64,000 nucleotides of DNA, taken from Piliocolobus tephrosceles (taxonomy: Eukaryota; Chordata; Mammalia; Primates; Cercopithecidae). The position numbers and the translations under genes were made by a program. Of this stretch, positions 38,501-50,956 are shown in pieces. Each line of letters opens with the position of its first letter. The stretch's first letter is position 1. The notes beneath the pieces are model-generated. The model saw nothing but the letters and a program-made list of their open reading frames with translations. It was not told the DNA's origin and searched no databases. Location of the stretch: the NCBI RefSeq assembly GCF_002776525.5, contig NC_045443.1:37144148-37208147 (forward strand), in the 5' to 3' direction.

Positions 38501-41500
38501 GGATGAAGCCCACTTGATTATTGTGGATAAGCTATTTGATGTGCTGCTGAATCTGGTTTGCCAGTATTTTATAGAAGATTTTTTGCATCAATGTTCATCA
38601 GGGATATTGGTCTAAAATTCTCTTTTTTTGTTGTGTCTCTGCCAGGCTTTGGTATCAGAATGATGTTGGCCTCATAAAATGAGTTAGGGAGGATTCCCTC
38701 TTTTTCTATTGATTGGAATAGTTTCAGAAGGAATGGTACCAGCTCCTTCTTGTACGTCTGGTAGAATTCAGGTGTGAATCCATCTGGTCCTGGACTTTTT
38801 TGGTTGGTAGGCTATTAGTTATTGCCTCAATTTCAGAGCCTGCTATTGGTTTATTCAGGGATTCAGCTTCTTCCTGGTTTAGTCTTGGCAGAGTGTAAGT
38901 GTCCAGGAAATTATCCATTTCTTCTAGATTCTCTAGTTGATTTGCGTAGAGGTGTTTATAGTGTTCTCTGATGGAAGTTTGTATTTCTCTGGGGTTGGTG
39001 GTGATATCCCCTTTATCATTTTTTATTGTGTCTGTTTGATTCTTCACTCTTTTCTTCTTTATTAGTGTTGCTAGTGGTCTATCAATTTTGTTGATCTTTT
39101 CAAAAAACCAACTCCTGGATTCATTGATTTTTTGGAGGGTGTTTTTTTGTGTCTCTATCTCCTTCAGTTCTGGTCTGATCTTAGTTATTTCTTGCCTTCT
39201 GCTAGCTTTTGAATGTGTTTGCTCTTGCTTCTCTAGTTCTTTTAATTGTGATGTTAGAGTGTCAACTTTAGATCTTTCCTGCTTTCTCTTGTGGGCACTT
39301 AGTGCTATAAATTTCCCTCTACACACTGCTTTAAATGTGTCCCAGAGATTCTGGTATGTTGTATCTTTGTTCTCATTGGTTTCAAAGAACATCTTTATTT
39401 CTGCCTTCATTTTGTTATGTACCCAATAGTCATTCAGGAGCAGGTTGTTCAGTTTCCATGTAGTTGAGCAGTTTTGATTGAGTTTCTTAGTCCTGAGTTC
39501 TAATTTGATTGCACTGTGGTCTGAGAGACAGTTTGTTATAATTTCTGTTCTTGTACATTTGCTGAGGAGTGCTTTACTTCCAATTATGTGGTCAATTTTG
39601 GAAGAAGTGTGATGTGGTGCTGAGAAGAATGTATATTCTGTTGATTTGGGATGAAGAGTTCTGTAGATGTCTATTAGGTCCGCTTGCTGCAGAGATGAGT
39701 TCAATTCCTGGATATCCTTGTTAACTTTCTGTCCCATTGATCTTTCTAATGTTGACAGTGGGCTGTTGAAGTCTCCCATTATTATTGTATGGGAGTCTAC
39801 GTCTCTTTGTAAGTCTCTAAGGACTTGCTTTATGAATCTGGGTGCTCCTGTATTGGGTGCATATATATTTAGGATACTTAGCTCTTCCTGTTGAATTGAT
39901 CCCTTTACCATTATGTAATGGCCTTCTCTGTCTCTTTTGATCTTTGATGGTTTAAAGTCTGTTTTATCAGAGACTAGTACTGCAACCCCTGCTTTTTTTT
40001 TGTTCTCCATTTGCTTGGTAGATCTTCCTCCATCCCTTCATTTTGAGCCTATGTATGTCTCTGCATGTGAGATGGGTCTCCTGAATACAGCAGACTGATG
40101 GGTCGTGACTCTTTATCCAGTTTGCCAGTCTGTGTCTTTTAATTGGAGCATTTAGTCCATTTACATTTAAGGTTACTATTGTTATGTGTGAACTTGATCC
40201 TGTCATTATGATATTAACTGGTTATTTTGCTCGTTAGTTGATGCAGTTTCTTCCTAGCCTCGATGGTCTTTACATTTTGGCATGTTTTTGAAATGGCTGG
40301 TACTGGCTGTTCCTTTCCATGTTTAGTGCTTCCTTCAAGGTCTCTTATAGGGCAGGCCTGGTGGTGATGAAATCTCTAAGCATTTGCTTATCTGTAAAGG
40401 ATTTTATTTTTCCTTCACTGATGAAACTTAGTTTGGCTGGATATGTAATTCTGGGTTTAAAATTCTTTTCTTTAAGAATGTTGAATATGGGCCTCCACTC
40501 TCTTCTGGCTTATAGAGTTTTTGCCAAGAGATCTGCTGTTAGTCTGATAGGCTTCCCTTTGTGTGTAACCCAACCTTTCTCTCTGGCTGCCCTTAAGATT
40601 TTTTCCTTCATTTCAACTTTGGTGAAACTGACAATTATATGTCTTGGAGTTGCTCTTCTCAAAGAGTATCTTTGTGGCATTCTCTGTATTTCCTGAATTT
40701 GAATGTTGGCCTGCCTTACTAGGTTGGGGAAGTTCTCCTGGATGATATCCTGAAGAGTGTTTTCCAACTTGGTTCCATTTTCCCCCACACTTTCAGGCAC
40801 CCCAATCAGACGTAGATTTGGTCTTTTTACATAATCCCATACTTCTTGAAGGCTTTGTTCATTTCTTTTTCTTCTTTTTTCTTTAGACTTCTCTTCTCAC
40901 TTCATTTCATTCATTTGATCCTCGATCGCTGATACTCTTTATTCCAGTTGATCGAGTTGGTTACTGAAGCTTGTGGATATGTCACGTATTTCTCGTGTCA
41001 TGGTTTTCATCTCTGTCAGTTCGTTTATGGCCGTCTCTGCATTAAATATTCTAGTTATCAATTCTTCTACTCTTTTTTTAAGAATTTTAGTTTCTTTGCG
41101 CTGGGTAAGTAATTCCTCCTTTAGCTCAGAGAAGTTTGATGGACTGAAGCCTTCTTCTCTCAACTCGTCAAAGTCATTCTCCATCCAGCTTTGATGTGTT
41201 GCTGGCGATGAGCTGCGTTCCTTTGGAGGGGGAGATGCGCTGTGATTTTTTTAATTTCCAGCTTTTCTGCCCTGCTTTTTCCCCATCTTTGTGGTTTTAT
41301 CTGCCTTTGGTCTTTGAAGCTGGTGATGTACTGATGGGGTTTTGGTGTGGGTGAGTCCTTTCTGTTTGTTAGTTTTCCTTCTAATAGTCAGGACCCTCAG
41401 CTCTAGGTCTGTTGGAGATTGCCTGAGGTCCACTCCAGACCCTGTTTGCCTGGGTATCAGCAGCAGAGGTTGCAGAAGATAGAATATTGCTGAACAGAGA

Positions 41501-44500
41501 GTGCTGCTGTCTGATTGTTGCTCTGGAAGTTTCGTCTCAGGGGTGTATCCTGCCATGTGAGGTGTGAGGTGTCGGTCTGCATCTAGCGGGAGATGTTACC
41601 CAGTTAGGCTATTCAGGGGTCAGGGACCCACTTGAGCAGGCAGTCTGTCCATTCTCAGATCTCAGCCTCCATGTTGGGAGATCCGCTGCTCTCTTCAAAG
41701 CTGTCAGACAGAGTTGTTTGCGTCTGTAGAGGTGTTTGCTGCTTTTTTTGTTTGTCTGTTTTTGTTTTTGTTGTTGTTTAGCTGTGCCCTGTCCTCAGAG
41801 GTGGAGTCTACAGAGACAGGCAGGCCTCCTTGAGCTGCTGTGGGCTCCACCCAGTTCAGGCTTCCCAGGGCTTTGTTTACCTACTTAAGTCTCAGCAATG
41901 GCGAGTGCCCCTCCCCCAGCCTCGCTGCTGCCTTGCAGTTAGATAGCAGACTGCTGTGCTAGCAGTGAGGGAGGCTCCGTAAGCGTGGGACCCCCCCCCC
42001 GGCCAGGTGTGGGATATAATCTCCTGGTGTGCCTGTTTGCTAAGACCCTTGGTAAAGCACAGTATTGGGGTGGGAGTTACCCGATTTCTATAATCTAATA
42101 ACCATTCATTTTCTAAACTAGGATTCTCTCTTCTATACTTAGTTTACTTAAATAGTAGCATAAAGCCAAGTTTCTAAACAGTGTGTAGGCTGCAATTTAT
42201 TTTTATTTATTTATTTTTTTAAGGAAAAATTTTAAGTATCTTTAAGTGAGACATTTAATCTCGTTTGACATATCTTTCCCTGCTGGCCTATTTAAACTTT
42301 CAATGTACTTGCCTCGTCTCTGAAATCTTTAGAGTTTATACCTCTACATGGGAAAGAAAGAGGTTCAGTGAAATAAACAACTTTAATATTTTATATGAAA
42401 AGTTGATATCTGAGTCCATGTAGTTAAAAGGCAGAAAAAGCTTTGGGTGTAGGGGTGTGGTTGTAATATCTTTAGGCAGGACATAAAAAACTCTTTTCAT
42501 GAGTTTGGCAATATTTTATCCTCATACATTATGTAGTGTCCATTTAATGGTGAAATAAACTTTGTTTAAGGAAACTTTGTTTTAGAAACGTTAATTTGGT
42601 TAGCCCAGGACAGGCCAAGGGCACAGTCATGGTCAAGAGTATAAATGCAGGTATATACGTAATGAAAAGTTATCAATAAAGAAACATAATAGAACATGAA
42701 ATGTGTTGCTTTTTCTACCTTGACAAAAGTACACTTGTGACAACCTGGAAGGCAGGATCCAATGCAGGATTTTCAGGTTTATTGGAATTCAATGCAAGAT
42801 CAGTGTTGACTGTGCCCTAGCTAAGATCCCCACTGTCATGCTCCTCCCGTCTCTGGCTTATTCGCATACTGGGAGGGACATCCCAGCTTTTCTATCTCAG
42901 TCCATCTCCTTCTGTACACTGACCACCCCTTCCCCATCCCTCAGACCTAGGGGATCGTCTTTGCAATGTGGTCTCACCTGGAGAAGAAGGTCTTAGGAAA
43001 CATGCCCATGCATGCCCATGTAGCAAACTAGGGACTGCAGCCCTGGGGCCCTAAAATGTGATCCAGAAAGGGAGACTGGGATAGCACAGGCTCTGGGTAG
43101 GCATAATCCCTTCACTCTTGGCCTGTATTCTGTGCTCTCTGAGGAGTGCCACAACCCCAGGAAGGCCAGAGGAAGATGTGGTTAGAACAGAACAAGAATC
43201 CCTGTTGCCTGAGAGCAAGAGAGCTACTATCCAAGGCTACCAATTGCAAATGGAGGAACCAGATGGGTTTGCATTGAGAGTTTATACTTTGCTGTGACTG
43301 AATACTGCTTTGCTTCCTTCTGCTTTGCCAGCAAACTAAAATATTTATATATTAAGGTGCAGCTCTGAAACTACATGACATTGAAAAAGACAATGAGAAA
43401 GATGGTAAAAGAGAAAAAGAAGAAGAGTGTGTAGTGAAGAAGGGTAGATAGAGGGAAAGAGGAGAGAAAGAGGTGAAATACTGTATATAGGAAGAGTAGT
43501 ACAGGTAGCAGTGGTTGAAGGGTTAGGTAATTAAACAATAGTATATATTGGCTATTCATAATTTAAACATTGTTTTAGTCCTAAAACAAATGCCTACATG
43601 CACATTTTATAATTTCAAAATTTCTTAAATGTTGAATGCCTTTCCCTAATACTACATAATACATTATTACTTTGACTATTCTCATAATCACAGACATATT
43701 TTATTTTTACTATTTGCTTTAGAAAAGTAGAGATACACTTTCTAGAAACACGGAAATGGCTAAGAATTCCAAGAGAGGTTGTTGGGGAAATGTCTTTAAA
43801 AACAGTTTCCTGCCCCCTCTGAAAACCTGTCCTGACAGGCATCTCACTAAAAAGATTGCAGACACACGGAAATATTTCTCTATTATAAAACAAGCAGATA
43901 AAACCCATTACATGTAAGTTATGAATATAAGAAATAACTAGTTCTCGAGTGGATTTGACAGCATCATTAGCCATAGGGTTCATCCTACATTTACATGGTA
44001 GTTGGGGTAGCCACCTGTGTTTGCTGATTGCTTTTAAAAGAAAAAAGAAGTTTCTTGTGTATTATGACTGGAGGTAGGTTTGTGATTTGTAGCCAAACAC
44101 CAGTGGAAGTTAGGCTCCTACCTCCCAGGAATTTAAGATATAGGGAAGCATCCTCCTTCATGACTACATTTCAAAGTGTTGGCCCCCGCCCCTTGAAGAA
44201 ACATTCTCGGTGTGTTTATTTAGTCTTTAAAAATGTCTATGTACATTTCAGAGAGCTAGAGAAAGTACTCACAAGTTTTCTTCAGGAAATGATCAAATAA
44301 AATGTATTTGTGGAGGGAGAAGTCTCTTTCCTTATTTTAATGCAGAATTAAGCCACTTATTTTATTTGTATTTGTGATTACATAGTCTTCAAGTGTTACT
44401 TAGAAATCATTCATTTCATTTTTTTGTCTATTTGGTGACCAAAATTTATGTCTTCCACAACTCTACAGGAATATTACAGTTATTAAGATGTTAATAATTC

Positions 44501-47500
44501 TTAAATATTTAAATTTTATATAGAGATTAAAAAAATATACAAATGGCATGATAGAAAGCATATATACTTCATGTAACAAGGTGTTTATTACCTTAAGAAG
44601 TGGTCTTTGTTGGTGACTACATTTATTAAATAAATACTGAGTGCCCTCTATTGTTGAGGCACTGGTCTGGACACCTGAAATCCCTCTCTCAATAGAACAG
44701 GCAAAGAAAACTTGAGTTTATGGAGCTTAAAATGTAGAAGAAGGATACAGTCAATACTCCATAAGCATTAAAGACAGTGATAAAAGGTGTATCACAAGGG
44801 GATATATTTTACCTTGTGTATTACAAGGTGACAAATCTGCGGGATAAAATAGAGTAATATAATGGTAACTGGGAATGTAACAGTGGAGTGAGGTCACAAT
44901 TTTAAGTTGTCAGAGTGTGCCTCATTGAGATGAAACTTAAGGAGGTGGATGGTACAATTAATTCATGAGTAAGTGTTTACATGCTTTCTTCCTTGTAGAA
45001 ATACAGAAAAGAGAATCAGGCATGTCATCTCAATTTTATCAGTTATAAGGAACAGTAGCCAAGGACAATGTGGATTCAACAAGGCAGAAAATTTTGACTG
45101 GGGGAAGTGGGATGCTGGAACTTGAGGCTTAGGAATGGGGATGGAAGCAGACTGGGGAGTTTCTGCTCTGCCCAGGAGAAGAGTATCTAGTACACATGAA
45201 TTATTGAATCTTCATAGCTGGATTCTCCTCGACTGAAGTTTTAGAAACATGACCAAAAGATACAGATAAGGTGATTAAGTCAACCAGTGGTGTATGTTGT
45301 TCCAAGTGTTGTCAGGATAATGAGACCTACTCAAAATAAAATGTGGCTCTTCATGGTGTCATAATTAGACTACCTTTTTAGTCTGTGCTAGCAATGTAAA
45401 TGTTTTTTTCTTCACTGTAGGTGGCTTTTTTAATGGTAGTTCATCCTCTCGTGACTCAGACAGAAAAGAGTCACTCTTTAGCTTTGAATTTGGTGCTACA
45501 GGAGAGGCTGAAGACAAGTCCAGAGAACGCCGGGATGCTGGGAATTCAAGGTCAGAAGACAGCCCAGCAGGTACTGTTCCAGAAAAAATATGTACCTAGC
45601 AAACAAGTGCTTTTGGTTGTGCTTTTGGTTGTCATTTTGGATAATCTGACAATCTTTCTTTTGTTTGCAGCACATGGCTTTAATAGTCATAGCTACTCTA
45701 AAAGCACTGATTTCAGGGCCAATGAGAGTGATAAATTCTGTCTTTAGAGAATTTTGGCAAAGATGTATACATTAAATTAATTGTTCTCCTGATAATTATT
45801 TTCATATGTGCTCTTCATACTTGGTACTATTATTCTAATGATGAATTATTTTTCTGACAGTTTTTACTGTATAAGTTAATAATCAAAAATGATTCCTGGG
45901 CCCAAATGTAGAGTAGGTTCTCTCCACTCATGTTTCTGTGTCTAACCACAATTGATTTTCTATATCAAGATTCTCTACTGAATTTACATATCCGGTTTGC
46001 TGAGTGATATGATAAGGAAGAGTTCCTAAGCAGTTTGTGGCCTGCAATTTTGTTTTTTGGGGGAAAAAATTTAAATTTCTTTAGATGAGTTGGGGTCTTG
46101 CTGGTTCAATACAATTTTTCCTACTGTTCTACTCAAATTTTTACTATACTTGCCTGGCCCCTGAAATCTCTATAGTTTGTACCTCTACAAAATGGGAAGG
46201 AAGCAGTCCCAGTGAGGAAAATAAGTCCTATATTTTACATTAAAAATTAATAGTTTTGTCTCTGAGGTGAAAAGGCAGAAACAGCTTTGGATGTAGTATC
46301 TTTACGAAGGATACCAAGTTTTTAATTTTCCACTCACCTGTTTTGGGACTGACAAACTCAGTAGGACTAAGGAGATAAGACAGATCCATTTACTCTTGTT
46401 TACATTAGGTGTTAGTCATTTTCTCATGTTCTGTAGAGCACAATAAAAGCTTATCATCAACAGCCCCAAAGCTTCATCTTTCTTATGGAATCTTTCAAAT
46501 CTCATGATAAATTGGTTGCCATTCTTACTCCTGATTCTACTACGTAGAAATATATATGGAAAGATAGGAATAAGGGAGATCAAGGAATATATCAGAAACT
46601 AAAATGCAGCTCTGATTCAAGCAGTGTGCAGGGATTACTTTCTTGTATTGTATGAATGAATACAACTTTTCTGTGGTAATGATTGTATTTTTGTATGGTG
46701 GATGAAATCAGTTCAGCAGGTGGTACTGTTTGGTGGTACTGCTTCAAATCAAAATAAAATGGTAGGGGTCCCCGATCAAAATGGATTAGATGTAGGTACA
46801 GTAAATGGATTAGCTGACTCTGATTCTGCTGCCAGGGAAATAGGCATTCTATGTTGTTTCTTAGTTTATGCTTTTGTCAGAATAATCAATTAATTGACTG
46901 ATTTAATTAGCAAAGCAGGAATTGGTGATTTTTTTTTTTTTTACAAATACAGATTTAATGTTAGAGGAATTCATGAAAAAAATTTGTAAACTCTTTGTCT
47001 GGTTCATCAAAAATTTACATTAACTTCAACAGAAATCAGCAATTTAAACAATTTAGTGAAGAGGCAAGTAGTTTTGAGGCTTCCCAGGAGCTTAGACCTG
47101 GGACAAAGAGTTTCTATCTCCAGTCTTTCACATTAACCTTTGGGGAAACCATTTAACCTCTCTTGTTCACAAGTTTTGTCATCTGGAACAGATAAATCTT
47201 GGGCTCTTGGGTTTGAATGACATCTACCACGTTAACTTATAAAATTCCATTACTCATATTTGAATTAGTTTTCTTGAAAAAGAAGGCTGGAGAAAATAAA
47301 TTTACAAAAGTATGGATGAATAGCATTTCATATTCGGAAACTAGAGCCAATGAAGGAAGTGAGTGTCAAGAAAGTATAGTAACTCTAGGTATTTTGGATT
47401 TAGAACAATTTACCATAAAAGATGTGGACATTAGTAGAAACAGGAAGAACAAAGAGTTCACTGGTCGTAAATCCACAGATCTTGGTGCTCATGTCAGTGA

Positions 47501-50500
47501 CCAAGGAATTCTGATTGAGAGACTATTAATACAAAATACAAATAATTCTTATTCTTTGTATATTACTCCCAATAACAGTTTAATTTTTCATTAGGCAGAA
47601 ACATTTTGGCTTTTGATTTTGGAGTTGGTGGTGAAAGGAAGAATGAATTGGGATTTGGTTTTGGAAATTCTGGCTCAGTTGGTGTCAGTGGTCTTCAACC
47701 AAAAGCTATGGTGAAAATGAAATACAGAACACTGGAAATCAAATTCCAGTGATGCGGATATTACTATTCAGGTTTTTGCATCAAAATAAAGAATCATAAG
47801 ATGTGTTAAAATACTCCCTTGGCCACAATGATTTTTTCTCTATTTTTCTTTCTTTTTTTGTTTTCAGCAGATAGCACCAACACACAATATGGTGCTGGCA
47901 TTAGTAGCAGTGGTGCCTCTCTGAATATGGGATTTGGTTGGGGGAAGTCTGATGAAAAGGGATTGGAAGTCGGTAGAGCTGATGGGAGTGAAACTAGAGG
48001 CAGTGGATCTGCTGGGGGTGAAACCATAGTCTTTGGATCTGATGCAGGTAGCTCAGGTATTCCAACAAGACTCACTCCTCAAAATTTTAGATTGATTCAA
48101 TTAATTAACTGGTTAAAATACTTTTATTTTAATGTCACTTGATAGCAAAGAGATTAATTAATTAATATTAACTTTAATCATATTTTGATTTTTTCCATTA
48201 GTTGGAACTGGTTATTCTGGTTTGAAACTTGGAGCAGGGAAAGGTGATGTTGCATTTGGTTTTGCAGTTTCTGATTCAAATTCATTTGGTGACAGTGGCA
48301 TTAGTAGCAAAACAGTTGAAGGAAATCAAATGAGTAGTTCTGGAGGATCTGTTTCCATTGATCTAGGTATTAATATCTGACTTTTATGCATAAAAATGCC
48401 TGAATCATAAAATACTTTCAATACACTGTGACAATTGTTTTATATTCTGCAGGTGATACCAGTTTAAGAAGTGAGAATCAATTTGTTGGTGGTGGCTCTC
48501 GAAATTCGATATCCAATTTATGGGATTCTGGTCAAGAGGGATTTGAAATCAGTGAAATTGGAGGGAATGGAATGAGTGGCAGTGTATCTGCTGAGGCTGG
48601 ATTCAAAGGTTTTGGATCTGATGGCAGTAGCTCAGGTATTCTAGCCAGTTTCTGTTCCTGAGATATCCACCTGAATTCCAAATATTCATTTATTTAAAAC
48701 TATTTTGATTTTCTGTTAGTGGGAATGCTTGAGTCTCTTGAATTTGGACTTGGAGGAAAAAAACTTGGAGCTGGATTTGACTTTAGGTATTCTGATTCAA
48801 GGAAATTTGGTGATAATGAGCTTAGTGAAAATGGAATAAAAGTTACTAGAGAATCTAGTTCCGGTGGTTAGGTATCAATATTTAATTTCTTTGCATAAAA
48901 GTTTGAATCATAAACTTATTGAAATACATTCTGGTGATAATCATTTTATATAATGTAATTGGTACCAGAGCAATAAAAAAGGGATTTTTTTGTGTGACAT
49001 ATGAGAAAATTTGGGTTTTGGTTTGGAGAAATTTGGTCAAAAGGGATTTGGAAGAAGTGGCTCTGGTTGGAATGAGCAGAGCAGCAGTAAATCTCATGTC
49101 AGTGGCACAGGTGGTTTAGTCCTGGACTCTGCTCTGGTGAAATCTAAATTGATTTCAACCTTTCATCCATTATTTTATTAACATTTTATTTCTTCACCAG
49201 TGGGAAAGTCATGGTTGTTTGAATTTGGACTTGGATAAATGAAGGGTGGAGCTGAATTTGACTTTAGAAATGTTGGTTTAAATCAATTTGGTGACAATGG
49301 CAATAGTAGTAAAGATTTTGATGGAAATGGAGTAGGTAGTTCTAGAGGCTATAGTGCTAGGTACTGATTGTTAATTTCTGTGCGGGGACAATTCTGAATC
49401 ATGGTATGCATTAAAAGTAATTCTAGTGATCATAATTTTGTATTCAACAGGTGACTCAAGTGCAAGAAATGGGTTTGAAAATTCTAGTGATATCTCTGAA
49501 GATTCAGGAGTCATATTGGGGTCATCTGATCAACATGAATTTGAAGTCAGTAGAACTGGTGGGAATAGAAAGAGAAGCAGTGAATCTGCTGAGGCTGGAA
49601 ACTTGAGTCCTGGATCTGATGTCCGTGACTCAGGTATCCTAACCTGGACTCTATTTCCAAGAAATTCCAATTAATTTCTTTCTTCTTTATTTCTTTTAAT
49701 CAAATTTTGATTTTCCATTAGGAGGAAACACTTAGTCTTCTGGTTCTGGAAGTGGTGGAGGAAGTAAGGGTGCAGATGGCCTTGGTGTTGGTGCTTCTGG
49801 ACTAAATGAATTTGGTGAAACTGGCCTTAGTGGTTCAGGTACCTGTGATAATGGAAGCAGTGTTACTGGATCTTATTCTTATGGCATAGGCATTGAGATT
49901 TCCGATTATCAGAAAATCAGAATTCTAAGAAACATCTTACAATGACAATGAAAATTGTAAACATTATTAATAGTAATTTAAAAGGAATTCTGCATTCTCG
50001 AATGTTGAAATATTCTTAGATGTAATCAGGCAAATGATGTTTAACATTTGTTGGCATAAGATGTGGAACTGGTTTCACGGCTGTGAATATATCAGTGTGG
50101 AATTCTTTTTGTTGCCTTTATGTAAAATTGATTTGGAGTCAGTTGAAGAGATAAAGTAGCAGCTGAACTGTTGGTCTCAAACTCTGTATCCCAAATCTGG
50201 ACTTGGCAGCTTTAGTTTTCTTTGCAAGCCCATTGCTGAGAAGAGTAAGACTTGCATCCACTTTTGAAATCCTTATAAATTTTAATATTTCCACTTAATG
50301 AAAACATTCGATTGCATGGTCTTGGAATTTGTAGTAAAAAATTTTAAAATAATATGTACTCTTGATGCAGAAACTGTTTTGATGCTGTTACCAGGGCTGG
50401 AACGTCCTGGGAACCACTAGAGTAGAAGACTCTAGGAACCACTAGAGTAGTAGAACTGGGGACAGTGGATCACTTACAGTAAAATGGAGGTTCTGGAAAA

Positions 50501-50925
50501 TATTCAGGATTCATCTTTAGAATTCAACTTCAGGATTAATATCTTTTTCTTAAAAAGTGAAATGTAATTAGCAAGAGATACAGTGTAGTGTAGTAACAGT
50601 TGACCTGATATGGGATTGACTATCAATTAAACTATTCCAAGAAAGGCCTGGTCATACAGAACTAATAATTTTAATTTTGGTTGTTCTTAAACTTTGGTCG
50701 TCAATTTTGAAGTCCTCACTTCCAAAGAACTAAGAAATTCATTTATTATTTATTGACATGGATTCTTTTAAAATCACAGTTGTTACAAATGGTTTCAAAG
50801 ACACCTAATTTAGGAACTCCAGCTAGGCTGCCATTAGCTCAGGTATTCAAATTTAGGTTTTCTTCCTGAGAAATGTATTCAGAATAATTACATCTTATGT
50901 TTCTTAGTGTGGAGTGGTTACCGAT

Positions 50926-50956
<31 letters not shown>

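Larger units (their letters stand above)
36121..42083 (-). mobile_element. Near full-length L1 (5.96 kb), antisense to MUC19
   Basis: Runs from an A-rich 3' tail (read on +, 36,121-36,160) to within the 5' UTR at about 42,083. About 250 bases of the canonical 5' end appear absent. ATTTCT at 36,115-36,120 and 42,084-42,089 is the probable short target duplication, and the paralogous intron in copy A shows the empty site. ORF2 is largely open (minus frames 40,206-39,967, 40,010-38,724, 38,513-36,375) but has frameshifts or stops; ORF1 is broken. The poly-C run at 41,988-42,001 is an unusual 5' UTR expansion. The 3' UTR resembles older L1PA types although the frames look young. Confidence 0.95.
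34735..42470 (+). repeat. MUC19: Triplicated unit, copy B (contains exon 5, interrupted by L1)
   Basis: Second paralogous block. Without the L1 insertion (36,121-42,083) it is only about 1.8 kb, because a segment of about 2.5 kb corresponding to 30,740-33,300 in copy A is missing near 35,450. Confidence 0.8.
42470..46320 (+). repeat. MUC19: Triplicated unit, copy C (contains exon 6)
   Basis: Third paralogous block, without Alu or MaLR insertions. It keeps the ancestral layout, including the L2 piece at 44,615-45,080. Confidence 0.85.
45571..47870 (+). other. MUC19: MUC19 intron 6, with exon relics
   Basis: 2.3 kb. The first part is the tail of triplication copy C. After about 46,700 there are decayed exon-like segments (46,720 and 47,596) and a MIR. 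The open frame at 47,217-47,594 is discussed under rejected items. Confidence 0.75.

Noticed and set aside
36375..38513. 712-codon frame as a host protein
   Set aside because: It is L1 ORF2 (FADD box, C-terminal Cys motif) inside a recognisable L1 with a 3' UTR and A-tail.
47217..47594. 125-codon open frame as a separate small gene or MUC19 exon
   Set aside because: It has no splice sites in phase 1 and low Gly/Ser content compared with neighbours. Parts (AACTCTAGGTATT; CATGTCAGTGACC) look like decayed ends of cassette exons, so I treat it as eroded array sequence rather than a gene.
48720..49363. Inclusion of the three extra cassettes between exons 9 and 10 as real exons
   Set aside because: They end in TAG, contain TAA, or lack splice sites. 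Skipping them gives a continuous frame that matches the human exon order as I recall it.
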